Position numbers and translations under genes: made by a program. From assembly GCF_030813245.1 (NCBI RefSeq), contig NZ_JAUSUA010000003.1:310001-374000 (forward strand): a stretch of DNA of 64,000 nucleotides, written 5' to 3'. The notes under the pieces were generated by a model. The model saw nothing but the letters and a program-made list of their open reading frames with translations, did not search any database and was not told where the DNA came from. Positions 16,683-25,711 of the stretch are shown here, one piece after another; positions within the stretch are counted from its first letter, which is position 1; each line of letters starts with the position of its first letter. Origin of the DNA: Alkalicoccobacillus murimartini. Its GTDB lineage: Bacteria > Bacillota > Bacilli > Bacillales > Bacillaceae_D.

Positions 16683-17441
16683 ATGCTTCCATTAGAACGC
16701 CACGAGAAAATACTTGCCTATTTAGATAAACATAAAGCACTTAAGGTATCGGTCGTAAGTGAGTTGCTTCAAGTCACTGAAAAAACGGTTCGTCTTGATT
16801 TAGAGGAGCTTGAGAAACGAAACTTATTGCAACGGGTGCATGGTGGGGCCGTTTTACGAAAGGATACAAGACGTTTGTTCCCTGAAAAGGAACGACAATC
16901 AAGTCACCAAAAGAAGAAATCAGACATTGCATCAAAGGCATTAGATTTAATTGGACCAAATGAGGTCATTTTATTAGATGGAGGAAGTACAACCTATGCC
17001 TTAGCTGAATTGTTAGGAGCATTTCCAGTTACCGTAATCACTAATGATATTGAGATTGCACATAATTTATATGCGAAGGAAAAAGTTCAATTAATGATGC
17101 TAGGAGGCTCTCAGCTGGGAGCAACTACCTCATTATTTGGCAAACAAACAATCGAAGCATTGTCACAGCTTTATGTGAACCGATTATTCCTCGGTACTAC
17201 GGGGGTCTCGATTACACAAGGATTGTCTGTCTTAAATAGCTTTCATTACGACTGGAAAAGTACTGTGATTAAGCGAGCTAAACATGTCACACTACTTGCG
17301 GATTCAACAAAATTTGAACAAGTGGGTTTAATGAAATTCGCAGAACTTGATGAACTTGATGAAATTATTACGGATTCTGAGCTTGATCGCAGTATCCTCA
17401 ATCAATTCACAGACCTTAAGTGCAGAATCGTTTTAGCTTAA
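16683..17441 (+). CDS. DeoR family transcriptional regulator
   Basis: A 252-residue DeoR-type sugar regulator: N-terminal helix-turn-helix (ERHEKILAYLDKHKALKVSVVSELLQVTEKTVRLDLEELE, with the signature RVHGGAVL) and a C-terminal DeoRC sensor fold (LDGGSTTYALAELL, TNDIEIAHNL, LGTTGVSITQGLSV, ADSTKFEQVGLMKFAELDELDEIITD). This domain binds a phosphorylated sugar in characterised members. It precedes uxaC on the same strand, with an operator-like palindrome and cre-like sites in the gap, so it probably controls the hexuronate genes. B. subtilis uses a LacI-type regulator (ExuR) for that role, so this arrangement differs. Confidence 0.88.
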   Translation: MLPLERHEKILAYLDKHKALKVSVVSELLQVTEKTVRLDLEELEKRNLLQRVHGGAVLRKDTRRLFPEKERQSSHQKKKSDIASKALDLIGPNEVILLDGGSTTYALAELLGAFPVTVITNDIEIAHNLYAKEKVQLMMLGGSQLGATTSLFGKQTIEALSQLYVNRLFLGTTGVSITQGLSVLNSFHYDWKSTVIKRAKHVTLLADSTKFEQVGLMKFAELDELDEIITDSELDRSILNQFTDLKCRIVLA

Positions 17442-17456
17442 ATATGAGCGTTGTAG

Positions 17457-17534
17457 TGAAAGCGCAATCATGATATAATCAAACCAAATCGAACGAGTTC
17501 GAACAATTATAGTCTTTAATTCTTTGAAAGCGTT
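17457..17534 (+). promoter_or_regulatory. uxaC control region: cre-like sites and a palindrome
   Basis: TGAAAGCGCAATCA (17457-17470) fits the catabolite-responsive element consensus well; a second weaker copy, TGAAAGCGTTCATA, begins at 17525. Between them TCGAAC-GA-GTTCGA (17489-17502) is a 14 bp palindrome, a candidate operator for the upstream DeoR-family protein. CcpA repression plus specific induction is the expected logic; neither has been shown here. Confidence 0.6.
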
Positions 17535-17558
17535 CATATATTAAAGGAGAGATTGTAC

Positions 17559-18977
17559 ATGATCACTACTGGTAAAGCGTTTATTCATGATGACTTCCTT
17601 TTAACAAACGAACCTGCAAAAAGACTGTATCACGAATATGCAAAGGATCAACCAATCTTAGATTATCACTGTCACGTGTCTCCACATGAAATAGCTGAGG
17701 ATCGCAGGTATAACAATATTGCAGAAGTATGGCTTCATGGAGATCACTATAAGTGGCGTGGCATGCGTGCATTGGGAATTGATGAGTCCTATATTACTGG
17801 GGAAAAAAGTGATAAGGATAAATTCCTAAAGTGGGCTTCTGCTATCCCTCATACTATGGGTAACCCTTTGTACCATTGGACTCACCTAGAACTGAAACGT
17901 TATTTTGGTGTGGATGAACTATTAAATGAACAATCTGCTGAACGAATTTGGACTCAAGCAAATGAACGTCTGCAGGATGATGATATGAGTACGAGAGGAA
18001 TTATTAATCAATCAAATGTAACGGTTATTTGTACAACAGATGATCCGATTGATTCGTTGGAATCACATAAAAAAATAGCTGCTGAGAACGGTGACTTTAA
18101 AACCAAGGTTTATCCTGCTTTCCGTCCCGATAAAATACTTGCAGTAAAAACAGACACATTTGTTGGATATATAGAGAAGCTAAGTGCCGCAAGTGGTTTA
18201 GAGATTCAAACGTTTAGCCAGGTGCTTAGGGCATTGGAAAAGCGGGCGGATGTATTCCATGAAGCTGGATGCCGATTATCAGACCACGGCATTGACACGA
18301 TTCCATTTAAAGAAGCGACACAGGCGGAAGCGGAGGCTGTATTCGAGAAGGCACTTAACGGGTCTTCTATTACACCAGAAGAAGAGCTTTCTTATCAGGC
18401 GTATACCATGCAATTCCTCGGCCGTCTTTATTATAAGCTTGGATGGACGATGCAGCTTCATTTAGGTGCAGCTCGAAACAACAATACGAGAATGTTTAAT
18501 CAACTCGGGCCAGATACAGGCTTTGACTCAATGGGTGACGCCCCTATGGCTCAATCACTAAATGGTTTCTTGAATGAGCTTGATCGAACAGACGAACTAC
18601 CAAAATCTATTATTTATACAGTGAACCCTATATATAATGAAGTAATTGCTTCAGCAATTGGAAACTTCCAATCTAGTGGCGCGCGTGGGAAGATCCAGTT
18701 TGGTTCAGGCTGGTGGTTTAATGATCAAAAAGACGGCATGATTAAACAACTGAAGGATCTTTCTAACATCGGACTTTTAAGTACGTTTGTTGGTATGCTG
18801 ACTGACTCGAGAAGTTTCCTATCTTATACAAGACATGAATATTTCCGTCGAGTTCTATGTGATCTAGTAGGTAGCTGGATTGCTGCGGGGGAAGCACCTG
18901 AAGATTATGAGTGGATTGGCGCGATGATTGAAAATGTTTGCTACAACAATGCAGAACGGTATTTTGAGTTTGCCTAA
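17559..18977 (+). CDS. uxaC: Glucuronate (uronate) isomerase
   Basis: Isomerises D-glucuronate to fructuronate and D-galacturonate to tagaturonate, the first cytoplasmic step of hexuronate use. Family signatures: PILDYHCHVSPHEIAEDRRYNNIAEVWLHGDHYKWRGMR-type N-terminus (metal His residues), LYHWTHLELKRYFG, CTTDDPIDSLE, and QLHLGAARNNN-TRMF. The ATG at 17559 follows AAGGAGA at proper spacing; an upstream TTG at 17553 is too close to the site. The length of 472 residues matches B. subtilis UxaC (473). uxaA and uxaB follow after a divergent pectate lyase gene. Confidence 0.96.
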   Translation: MITTGKAFIHDDFLLTNEPAKRLYHEYAKDQPILDYHCHVSPHEIAEDRRYNNIAEVWLHGDHYKWRGMRALGIDESYITGEKSDKDKFLKWASAIPHTMGNPLYHWTHLELKRYFGVDELLNEQSAERIWTQANERLQDDDMSTRGIINQSNVTVICTTDDPIDSLESHKKIAAENGDFKTKVYPAFRPDKILAVKTDTFVGYIEKLSAASGLEIQTFSQVLRALEKRADVFHEAGCRLSDHGIDTIPFKEATQAEAEAVFEKALNGSSITPEEELSYQAYTMQFLGRLYYKLGWTMQLHLGAARNNNTRMFNQLGPDTGFDSMGDAPMAQSLNGFLNELDRTDELPKSIIYTVNPIYNEVIASAIGNFQSSGARGKIQFGSGWWFNDQKDGMIKQLKDLSNIGLLSTFVGMLTDSRSFLSYTRHEYFRRVLCDLVGSWIAAGEAPEDYEWIGAMIENVCYNNAERYFEFA

Positions 18978-18984
18978 AAGAATG

Positions 18985-19021
18985 AAAAGGTCTGCCACTT
19001 ACGTTGCGACAGACCTTTTTT
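18985..19021. terminator. Bidirectional terminator
   Basis: Stem AAAAGGTCTG / CAGACCTTTT with a 15-nt loop and T run, between the convergent uxaC and pectate lyase genes. Confidence 0.85.
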
Positions 19022-19028
19022 CACTTAT

Positions 19029-20036
19029 CTACTCTAAAATGCGTTGTGGCCACTGGCCAGCCCAGGCATAACCATATCTTCGTTCCTGCTCAACGTCCAT
19101 GATGTCATAGCGGACAATACCGTCACGGCCGGAGAAGATAGGACGATTCGTTCCTATTTCATAAAATCTAGCCCACGTGTCTGTGCCTGCATCATCAAAG
19201 AAATGGGGCTCAGTTTGTCTTTCGTATCTAGTATCCGTTAACGTAGCTTCTTCAAACCAATCAAGTGCATAATTGATAGAAGCTGTGACTTCTGGTGTTG
19301 GATTCGGGCGTGCCTGTAACCATTCAACAATGCTGACTGATTCATCTCCCGAGATAGATACATGTTCATAAGCACGACCTGGCATAGGCTCGTACGTAGT
19401 TGGATCATGCTGCTGGCACCATGCAGTTGGTGTTCCGTTTACCACAATTTGTGATTGAAGGATATAGTCAAGTCCACCATCGATAGCAGCTTCTAGTTCA
19501 GACTGGAGATTATTATTTAAGAAATCGCCATTAAATGGAGCTTCTTGGTGTAAGACTTGTTCAAGTAGTTCTAATACGTTGATCATCGCACGGTCATTAA
19601 AGGTCACGTAATTTGAATACCAAACAGAACTCGAAGGATCTGACCCTCGCTCGGGATAGACCTGGCTAATTCCGCCATTTTCAGATTGTAGCTTAAAGAG
19701 AAAATCAATCCCGGCATAAGCACTATCTAGAAAACGTTGGTCACCTGTTAGTTGATAGGCTTCAGCAACAACGAGTATTTCTGATACGGTTGCATCATTA
19801 TCAACCGTTCCGAGATCTTGCCCATTGGATTGCCAGACAGATTTTGATTCACTACCATTCCAATCGCGTGTGTAAATTTCGGGCTTATCCTTAGTCCAGC
19901 CACCATGGTCCATTTGCCATGTAAGAAGGTGTTCAGCTTGAGTAACGACAGAGTTTGCTTTCACGTCTGAGGTGGAGAACAATCCTACTAAAATAAAGAA
20001 GATGAGAAGCGGAGAAAAGCATAGTGCCTTTTTCAT
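19029..20036 (-). CDS. pelA: Secreted pectate lyase, polysaccharide lyase family 10
   Basis: Cleaves polygalacturonate by beta-elimination outside the cell. A Sec signal peptide (MKKALCF...VKA, cleavage after about residue 27) leads into a compact PL10 (alpha/alpha)3-type domain: LLTWQMDHGGWTKDKP, a TVDNDATVSEI block, a YSNYVTFNDRAMINVLELLEQV block, and GTPTAWCQQHDPTTYEPMPGRAYE with the catalytic region. At 335 residues it is a single-domain enzyme without a carbohydrate-binding module. It lies between uxaC and uxaA on the opposite strand, so its product feeds those genes' pathway. A palindromic cre-like site lies upstream. Confidence 0.92.
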   Translation of the reverse strand: MKKALCFSPLLIFFILVGLFSTSDVKANSVVTQAEHLLTWQMDHGGWTKDKPEIYTRDWNGSESKSVWQSNGQDLGTVDNDATVSEILVVAEAYQLTGDQRFLDSAYAGIDFLFKLQSENGGISQVYPERGSDPSSSVWYSNYVTFNDRAMINVLELLEQVLHQEAPFNGDFLNNNLQSELEAAIDGGLDYILQSQIVVNGTPTAWCQQHDPTTYEPMPGRAYEHVSISGDESVSIVEWLQARPNPTPEVTASINYALDWFEEATLTDTRYERQTEPHFFDDAGTDTWARFYEIGTNRPIFSGRDGIVRYDIMDVEQERRYGYAWAGQWPQRILE

Positions 20037-20113
20037 ACAATCACTCCTTTTTATTATTTTACGTGCTGAAACTCTACAGCCCTCCTTCTGACCGTGGTAT
20101 AATATACATGTTT

Positions 20114-20127
20114 AGAAAGCGCTTTCA
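20114..20127. promoter_or_regulatory. cre-like site between pelA and uxaA
   Basis: AGAAAGCGCTTTCA is a palindromic match to the catabolite-responsive element, located in the 197 bp divergent region, where it could repress the pectate lyase, the uxaA operon, or both. Confidence 0.7.
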
Positions 20128-20233
20128 TATATCAATTCTACCTTTATATGGATTGATAAAACAATAGTAAATGGTCAATTGAAAGATACGTATACTTGGG
20201 AAAAAATCTGAGTTTTATGAGAGGGGCACAGAA

Positions 20234-21724
20234 ATGGATCATATTATTGTTCATACTCAAGATCATGTTATTGTCGTTCTTCGAGATTATCAGCAGGGTG
20301 AAGTGATTCAGCTAGATGACCAGTCAATAACACTTAAAGAAGACGTGAAGCGAGGCCACAAAGTAGCATTACAAGACCTTAAAACAGGTGTTGCCATTCA
20401 CAAGTATGGTTTTCCAATAGGTTATGCAACTGTAGATATTAGTCAAGGCTCTTGGGTGCATACTCACAATACAAAAACAACGCTAGAGGGCACACTTAAT
20501 TATACATTCCAACCAAATGAAGTGGCTGTTAGCACAGCTGAACAGCTAGCGCCTCGTACGTTCCAAGGATATGTTCGGAAAAATGGAGACGTAGGAATCA
20601 GGAATGAAATTTGGATCGTGAATACAGTAGGCTGTATTAATAAAACCGCGGAAGTATTAGCACGACAAGGTGATAGTATGGGCTTTGACGGGGTGGATGC
20701 GGTGTCGCATTTCCCGCATCCATTTGGCTGTTCGCAGCTTGGAGATGATTTGCAAGCTACACAAAAAATTCTAAGTAATCTTGTGGCTCATCCGAATGCA
20801 GCAGGAGTACTAGTATTAGGTCTTGGCTGTGAGAACAATTATATAGAAGCGTTTAAAAAAGTAATTGGCGATTATGATGCAGAACGCGTGAAGTTTTTGA
20901 GTGTTCAACAAGTAGAAGATGAGCTGGAGAAAGGTATGGAGCTTATTGAAGAGCTTGCCACTTACGCAGGGACATTCCAAAGAGAAACATTACCTATTTC
21001 AAAATTAAAAGTAGGGTTAAAATGTGGTGGATCGGATGGATTATCTGGAATTACGGCTAACCCTTTAGTTGGGGTGTTCTCTGATAAATTAATTGCTCAT
21101 GGTGGCTCGACCGTTTTAACAGAAGTACCTGAGATGTTTGGAGCTGAGACGATTCTTATGGAACGTGCAGCTGATGAAGAGGTCTTTACAGGCATCGTTG
21201 ATATGGTCAATGGATTTAAGGATTACTTTATTCGTCACGACCAGGTCGTCTACGAAAACCCTTCACCAGGCAATAAGGATGGAGGCATTACAACTCTCGA
21301 AGAAAAATCACTAGGCTGTGTACAAAAAGGTGGATTTGCTCCTGTAGTTGATGTACTTCCTTATGGAGGTCGAGTGAAGAAAAATGGATTAAGCCTTCTT
21401 CAAGGTCCAGGAAATGACTTGGTTTCTGTGACCGCCCTAGCTGCATCTGGGGCTCATATCGTGTTGTTTACAACAGGACGTGGCACTCCATTTGGAGGTC
21501 CAGTTCCAACAGTGAAGATGTCTACCAATACACCATTGTTTGAAAGAAAGAAAAATTGGATCGATTTTAATGCGGGTGAGCTAGTACAAGATAAGAACAT
21601 GGAAGAGCTATCAGATGAGTTGTTGGATTATGTGTTAAATCTAGCTTCTGGTGATGTTCGTACACACAATGAACGACATGGTTTTAAAGAAATTGCCTTA
21701 TTTAAAGATGGCGTTATTTTATAG
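20234..21724 (+). CDS. uxaA: Altronate dehydratase
   Basis: Dehydrates D-altronate to 2-dehydro-3-deoxy-gluconate. The two-part UxaA structure is seen in one 496-residue chain: a small N-terminal SAF-type domain (about 1-100, HTQDHVIVVLRDYQQGEVI ... GSWVHTHNTKT) and the large catalytic domain with YVRKNGDVGIRNEIWIVNTVGCINKTAE, LGLGCENN, KCGGSDGLSGITANPLVG and TGRGTPFGGPVPTVKM. The ATG start follows AGAGGGGC. It is 18 bp upstream of uxaB and forms an operon with it. Confidence 0.96.
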   Translation: MDHIIVHTQDHVIVVLRDYQQGEVIQLDDQSITLKEDVKRGHKVALQDLKTGVAIHKYGFPIGYATVDISQGSWVHTHNTKTTLEGTLNYTFQPNEVAVSTAEQLAPRTFQGYVRKNGDVGIRNEIWIVNTVGCINKTAEVLARQGDSMGFDGVDAVSHFPHPFGCSQLGDDLQATQKILSNLVAHPNAAGVLVLGLGCENNYIEAFKKVIGDYDAERVKFLSVQQVEDELEKGMELIEELATYAGTFQRETLPISKLKVGLKCGGSDGLSGITANPLVGVFSDKLIAHGGSTVLTEVPEMFGAETILMERAADEEVFTGIVDMVNGFKDYFIRHDQVVYENPSPGNKDGGITTLEEKSLGCVQKGGFAPVVDVLPYGGRVKKNGLSLLQGPGNDLVSVTALAASGAHIVLFTTGRGTPFGGPVPTVKMSTNTPLFERKKNWIDFNAGELVQDKNMEELSDELLDYVLNLASGDVRTHNERHGFKEIALFKDGVIL

Positions 21725-21742
21725 GAGAGAGGTTGATTAGTC

Positions 21743-23230
21743 ATGGAGTGGAAGAGTCTTACGAAGGAACATCTAGAAAAGCAGCCAAACAAAGAAGAGA
21801 GAGAAACGATCGTTCAAGTAGGCGAGGGAAATTTTCTGCGAGGTTTTGTTGATTGGATGATTCATCAGTTAAATGAACAAGGATTATATAATGGGAAAGT
21901 GGTTGCCATTCAGCCAACTCCCCATGGGAAAGTAGTACCTAAGCTTAATGCACAGGATGGTTTGTATACCACCATTCTTAGGGGAGTAGAAGGTGGAGAA
22001 ACAGTTAATCGAGCTGAGCTAATTGAGTCGATTTCAAGAGGTATTGATCCGTATCATAATTGGTCAGAAGTACTTGAAGTCGCTCGCTCTCCTTATATTG
22101 AATTCATGTTCTCTAATACAACAGAAGCTGGGCTGACGTATAGTAAAGAAGACTTTAATGTAGATAGCTCTCCTCTTTCATATCCTGGAAAGGTTGTTGC
22201 TTTTTTATATGAAAGATTCAAAACCTTTGATGGTGATGCGTCTAAAGGAATAACGTTAATTCCTTGTGAACTAGTCGAAGGAAATGGAGATCTCCTAAAA
22301 GAGATTGTGTCTAAAATTATGGATGATTGGAAGCTGCCAACTGAGTTTAAAGAGTGGGTTGTAGAACATAACCGGTTCTGTAACACACTTGTGGACCGAA
22401 TTGTTACAGGGTTTCCAAGAGGAGAAGAAGAAGTATTTAGAGACAGATTAGGCTATGACGATATCCTTTTAACTGTGGGTGAGCCATACCATTTATTCGT
22501 AATTGATGCTCCAAAAGAAGTATCGGAACAACTTCCATTTCACAAGGCTGGATTAAATGTTAAATGGGGAGATACGGCTCCATATCGTGAGCTAAAGGTA
22601 AGATTGTTAAATGGAGCTCACACAATGATGTTTGCGACATGTTATTTAGCTGGAGTTGATACCGTGTACCAGGCGTTAACGGATGAAGAGTTGACGACCT
22701 TCACAAAGGATGGTCTGTTTAATGAAATCCTGCCAACGGTTCAAGCAGACAAAGAGGAGAAGGATCAGTTCGCTGCATCAGTCATTGAACGATTCAGCAA
22801 CCCATTCTTAGAGCATCAATTGACTGACATTGGTATGAATCCACTGTATAAATTTAAAACGAGAGTCGTACCAAGCTTATTGGCGTATGTGGATCAGAAT
22901 AACGTATTACCTCGTAAGCTATCAGTAAGTCTTGCTGCGTTGCTTGTGTATACTAAACCTGTTGGAAGAGAAGGTGCTTTCTTGGCTGGTGATCGAGGTG
23001 GCACAAGCTATGTCATCCGTGATAATGAAGCGACACTAGCTCTTCTTGAACGTGTATGGGGCCAATATGATTCAAGTGAACTGACACTGGAGCAGGCTGT
23101 GCAAATACTGTTGTCAGAAGAAGACATTTGGGGAACAAATCTATCGGACATTCAAGGGTTAACGGATTCCGTTTCTCATGATATTGATGTCATTCAAACC
23201 CAGGGTATCAGAGTACTCATTACTCGATAA
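21743..23230 (+). CDS. uxaB: Tagaturonate reductase (altronate oxidoreductase)
   Basis: NADH-dependent reduction of D-tagaturonate to D-altronate, linking UxaC to UxaA. It belongs to the mannitol dehydrogenase superfamily; VQVGEGNFLRGFVDWMI is the N-terminal nucleotide-binding motif, with RLLNGAHTMMFATCYLAG in the catalytic domain (Lys/Asn/His region) and a helical C-terminal half. At 495 residues it is slightly longer than the E. coli enzyme (483). It ends at a terminator directly after the stop. With uxaC, uxaA and the pectate lyase it gives a route from pectin to 2-dehydro-3-deoxy-gluconate; no hexuronate transporter or KDG kinase/aldolase gene is in the window. Confidence 0.94.
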   Translation: MEWKSLTKEHLEKQPNKEERETIVQVGEGNFLRGFVDWMIHQLNEQGLYNGKVVAIQPTPHGKVVPKLNAQDGLYTTILRGVEGGETVNRAELIESISRGIDPYHNWSEVLEVARSPYIEFMFSNTTEAGLTYSKEDFNVDSSPLSYPGKVVAFLYERFKTFDGDASKGITLIPCELVEGNGDLLKEIVSKIMDDWKLPTEFKEWVVEHNRFCNTLVDRIVTGFPRGEEEVFRDRLGYDDILLTVGEPYHLFVIDAPKEVSEQLPFHKAGLNVKWGDTAPYRELKVRLLNGAHTMMFATCYLAGVDTVYQALTDEELTTFTKDGLFNEILPTVQADKEEKDQFAASVIERFSNPFLEHQLTDIGMNPLYKFKTRVVPSLLAYVDQNNVLPRKLSVSLAALLVYTKPVGREGAFLAGDRGGTSYVIRDNEATLALLERVWGQYDSSELTLEQAVQILLSEEDIWGTNLSDIQGLTDSVSHDIDVIQTQGIRVLITR

Positions 23231-23235
23231 ATTAG

Positions 23236-23273
23236 AAAGACCTTAACCCATTACGTATGGTTAAGGTCTTTAT
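23236..23273 (+). terminator. Terminator of uxaA-uxaB
   Basis: Stem AAAGACCTTAACC(CA) / (TA)TGGTTAAGGTCTTT with a short loop, 5 bp after the uxaB stop. Confidence 0.88.
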
Positions 23274-23357
23274 TCTATTCTATTAAGATGATTGTTGATT
23301 AGGAATATCTGTATTAAGATTGGAATATACAGGATAAGACTTTAAGGACGAGAAGGT

Positions 23358-23558
23358 GTGATTGATGGACCTATTATTTGGTGCTATTTTTTCTTTATTG
23401 TGATGCTCGCCTTTAATGCATTTGGATACTTTGGTTTTCTAAGAGGTGAAAAGGGAGTGAGCAAAACTAGGTGGTTTACATTATCTGTAGTAATCACTTG
23501 TATCTTTGTAGGCATCGCTCTAATTTCAGGTCTCATTTTTGAACATCCAGTTGATTAA
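23358..23558 (+). CDS. Small two-helix membrane protein, unknown function
   Basis: I do not recognise this 66-residue protein. Two hydrophobic segments are clear (about residues 7-28 and 41-61) with a short basic linker RGEKGVSKTR, which should be cytoplasmic by the positive-inside rule. The GTG start at 23358 has AAGGA about nine bases upstream. Its stop codon lies inside the loop of a perfect terminator hairpin, which supports a real, compact transcription unit. Frame and hydrophobicity favour a true gene, but no homology could be checked. Confidence 0.55.
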   Translation: MIDGPIIWCYFFFIVMLAFNAFGYFGFLRGEKGVSKTRWFTLSVVITCIFVGIALISGLIFEHPVD

Positions 23559-23575
23559 CCAACTGGATGTTTTGT
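23542..23575. terminator. Bidirectional terminator overlapping a stop codon
   Basis: Perfect stem AACATCCAGTTG / CAACTGGATGTT with a 5-nt loop holding the TAA of the small membrane protein, then a T-rich tract. It also serves the convergent aguB. Confidence 0.85.
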
Positions 23576-23576
23576 T

Positions 23577-24452
23577 TTATTTATTTATCTGTCCATCATG
23601 TGTTGTTAAGACGTGATATAAATCAGGACGACGATCTCTGAACAATCCCCATTCAACGCGCTGTGCTTCGAGTTGTTTCAAATCAAACTCTGCATATAAA
23701 ATGTCTTCTGTATCTCTACTTGCTTCTTCAATCAGGTTACCTGTAGGACCAGCAATAAAGGAGGATCCATAAAACGTAATCGTCGAATCATCATCATGTT
23801 CGACTCCAATACGGTTAGAGGCAATAACAGGCATAAGATTTGTTGCGGCGTGGCCAAGCATACATGTCTGCCAATGCTGCTTGCTATCTACACTTGAATC
23901 TTCCGGTTCAGAGCCGATTGCGGTTGGATACAATAGAATCTCAGCTCCTTGCAAAGCCATCGCACGTGCGGCTTCTGGAAACCACTGATCCCAACAAATT
24001 CCGACGCCGACTTTTCCAACTCTAGTGTTCCATACTTTGAACCCGGTATCGCCAGGAGTGAAGTAGTATTTCTCTTCATAGCCAGGACCATCTGGGATGT
24101 GACTCTTACGATAAACCCCAAGAATCTCACCATCTGCATCGATCATCGCAACAGAATTATATCGAGCTGTATTTTTTTTCTCATAAAAGCTGATTGGTAA
24201 AACAACAGACAATTCTTTAGCTAGTTGTCTAAAGTGTTTAATGGCAGGGTTTTCTTCCAAGCTGGTTGCATAAGCGTAATACTCCGCTTTCTCCTTTTGA
24301 CAGAAGTAAGGAGTTTCAAACAACTCCTGCAGCAAGATCAGGTTCGCTCCATTTTCTGCTGCTTCTCGTACGATACGGTCCGCTTTATCTATATTCTTCT
24401 GAATATCAGTGTGGCAACTCATTTGCGTAGCTGCGACTTTTAGTTGGCTCAT
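23577..24452 (-). CDS. aguB: N-carbamoylputrescine amidase
   Basis: Hydrolyses N-carbamoylputrescine to putrescine, CO2 and ammonia. It is a nitrilase-superfamily enzyme of 291 residues with the Glu-Lys-Cys triad at E43 (LLQELFETPYF), K116 (YRKSHIPDGPGY) and C153 (GVGICWDQWFPE). The active-site loop FETPYFCQ is typical of AguB rather than of other amidases. Its ATG overlaps the end of aguA by 4 nt, so the two are co-translated; this pairing makes the substrate assignment strong. Confidence 0.95.
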   Translation of the reverse strand: MSQLKVAATQMSCHTDIQKNIDKADRIVREAAENGANLILLQELFETPYFCQKEKAEYYAYATSLEENPAIKHFRQLAKELSVVLPISFYEKKNTARYNSVAMIDADGEILGVYRKSHIPDGPGYEEKYYFTPGDTGFKVWNTRVGKVGVGICWDQWFPEAARAMALQGAEILLYPTAIGSEPEDSSVDSKQHWQTCMLGHAATNLMPVIASNRIGVEHDDDSTITFYGSSFIAGPTGNLIEEASRDTEDILYAEFDLKQLEAQRVEWGLFRDRRPDLYHVLTTHDGQINK

Positions 24453-25480
24453 TTGTTCTTCCCTTCTGCGGGTACCTGCTGCGTTGTGCAGTGTACATTT
24501 CCGCCCTCTTGAATAACGGCCATTCCATCAATTGTACGAATCGTACGTTCAGGAAAAGCTTTCTGTAGAATTTCCTCTGCTTTTTTATCAAAGTCTGTTG
24601 CGTCGCCACCAAATACAGGAAGAATTAACCCATCATTGACTAGATAGAAGTTAATATAGCTTAATGTCAGGCGCTGCCCCTCAACTTCGCGGTAAGGAGG
24701 TTGCTCAATTTGGATAATTTCAAATGATCGTCCAGTGGCATCTGTTTCTTTTCTTAGTATGTCAAGATGCTCCTGACTCCTTGCATAGTTAACATCCTCC
24801 GGGTCGTTACACACTTGGATAATAACTTTTCCAGGCGCTGCAAAACAGGCAACATTATCGATATGCCCATCTGTTTCGTCCCCATCTAGACCAAGTGGAA
24901 GCCATACAATTTTACTCAAGCCCAACAAAGGTTTTAAGTGTTCTTCTACATCCTTTTTAGTTAAATGAGGATTTCGGTTTGGGTTAAGCAAGCATTCTTC
25001 TGTCGTTAGTAAGGTACCTTCACCATCTACATGAATGCTCCCACCTTCTAGGATAAGAGGAGCATCTATGACAGGTACCTTCATAAAGGAAAGAAGAGCT
25101 GGAGCCACCTCGTCATCAAGGTCCCAAGGTTCGTACTTTTCACCCCAAGCATTAAACCCCCAGTTCACTCCAAAAAGCTGATGATGATCATCTCTAACAA
25201 AAGTTGGGCCATTATCTCGTAGCCACGCATCATTGTGAGGAAGAGAAATGAGTTCAACTGATGCATGGGTGAAGCGGGGTGCTACGTTCGCCTCATCATC
25301 AGGATTTACGACTAACAAAACCGGTTCAAACTCACTAATTGCTAGAATTAGCTCCTCGTACCCGGCGCACACCTTGTTATAGTTCTCTGGATAGACTAAG
25401 GAATCTTTTACTGGCCAAGCTAACATTGTTCTTGCATGTGGTGACCATTCAGCAGGCATTCTATATTGTTTTTCAGACAT
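24449..25480 (-). CDS. aguA: Agmatine deiminase
   Basis: Converts agmatine to N-carbamoylputrescine and ammonia (343 residues, guanidino-group modifying enzyme fold). Seen: RMPAEWSPHARTMLAWP at the N-terminus, NDAWLRDNGPTFV, LEGGSIHVDGEGTLLTTEECLLNPNRNP, LPLGLDGDETDGHIDN, and the catalytic Cys331 in GGNVHCTTQQ. It is the first gene of the aguA-aguB operon. No arginine decarboxylase gene is present in the window, so agmatine must be made elsewhere or imported. Confidence 0.96.
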   Translation of the reverse strand: MSEKQYRMPAEWSPHARTMLAWPVKDSLVYPENYNKVCAGYEELILAISEFEPVLLVVNPDDEANVAPRFTHASVELISLPHNDAWLRDNGPTFVRDDHHQLFGVNWGFNAWGEKYEPWDLDDEVAPALLSFMKVPVIDAPLILEGGSIHVDGEGTLLTTEECLLNPNRNPHLTKKDVEEHLKPLLGLSKIVWLPLGLDGDETDGHIDNVACFAAPGKVIIQVCNDPEDVNYARSQEHLDILRKETDATGRSFEIIQIEQPPYREVEGQRLTLSYINFYLVNDGLILPVFGGDATDFDKKAEEILQKAFPERTIRTIDGMAVIQEGGNVHCTTQQVPAEGKNK

Positions 25481-25636
25481 GGATATTCACTCGTTTTCTT
25501 TAGTTATTTTTTCTCGCTTTATCATACTCTACTTGGCTCAATAAATAAATAATAGGACAGAATTCGTCCTATTTTTGGCTATTTGAACACGAAAAAAAGA
25601 TAATCACTAAATTTTGATATATTATGTGAAAATATG

Positions 25637-25689
25637 TTGACTTTGAAAATGACATTCATTATCATTTAAACTAATGATATTGATTCTCA
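25637..25689 (+). promoter_or_regulatory. Promoter of the heme-uptake locus with two Fur-box-like sites
   Basis: -35 TTGACT (25637-25642), 17 bp, -10 TATCAT (25660-25665). A 19-mer GAAAATGACATTCATTATC (25645-25663) agrees at 16 of 19 positions with the classic Fur box and overlaps the spacer and -10. A second site, TGATATTGATTCTCA (25675-25689), fits the 7-1-7 Fur model at 12 of 14 positions. Tight iron repression of the downstream genes is expected. Confidence 0.85.
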
Positions 25690-25711
25690 TTTTCGTTAGG
25701 ATGATGATAGA

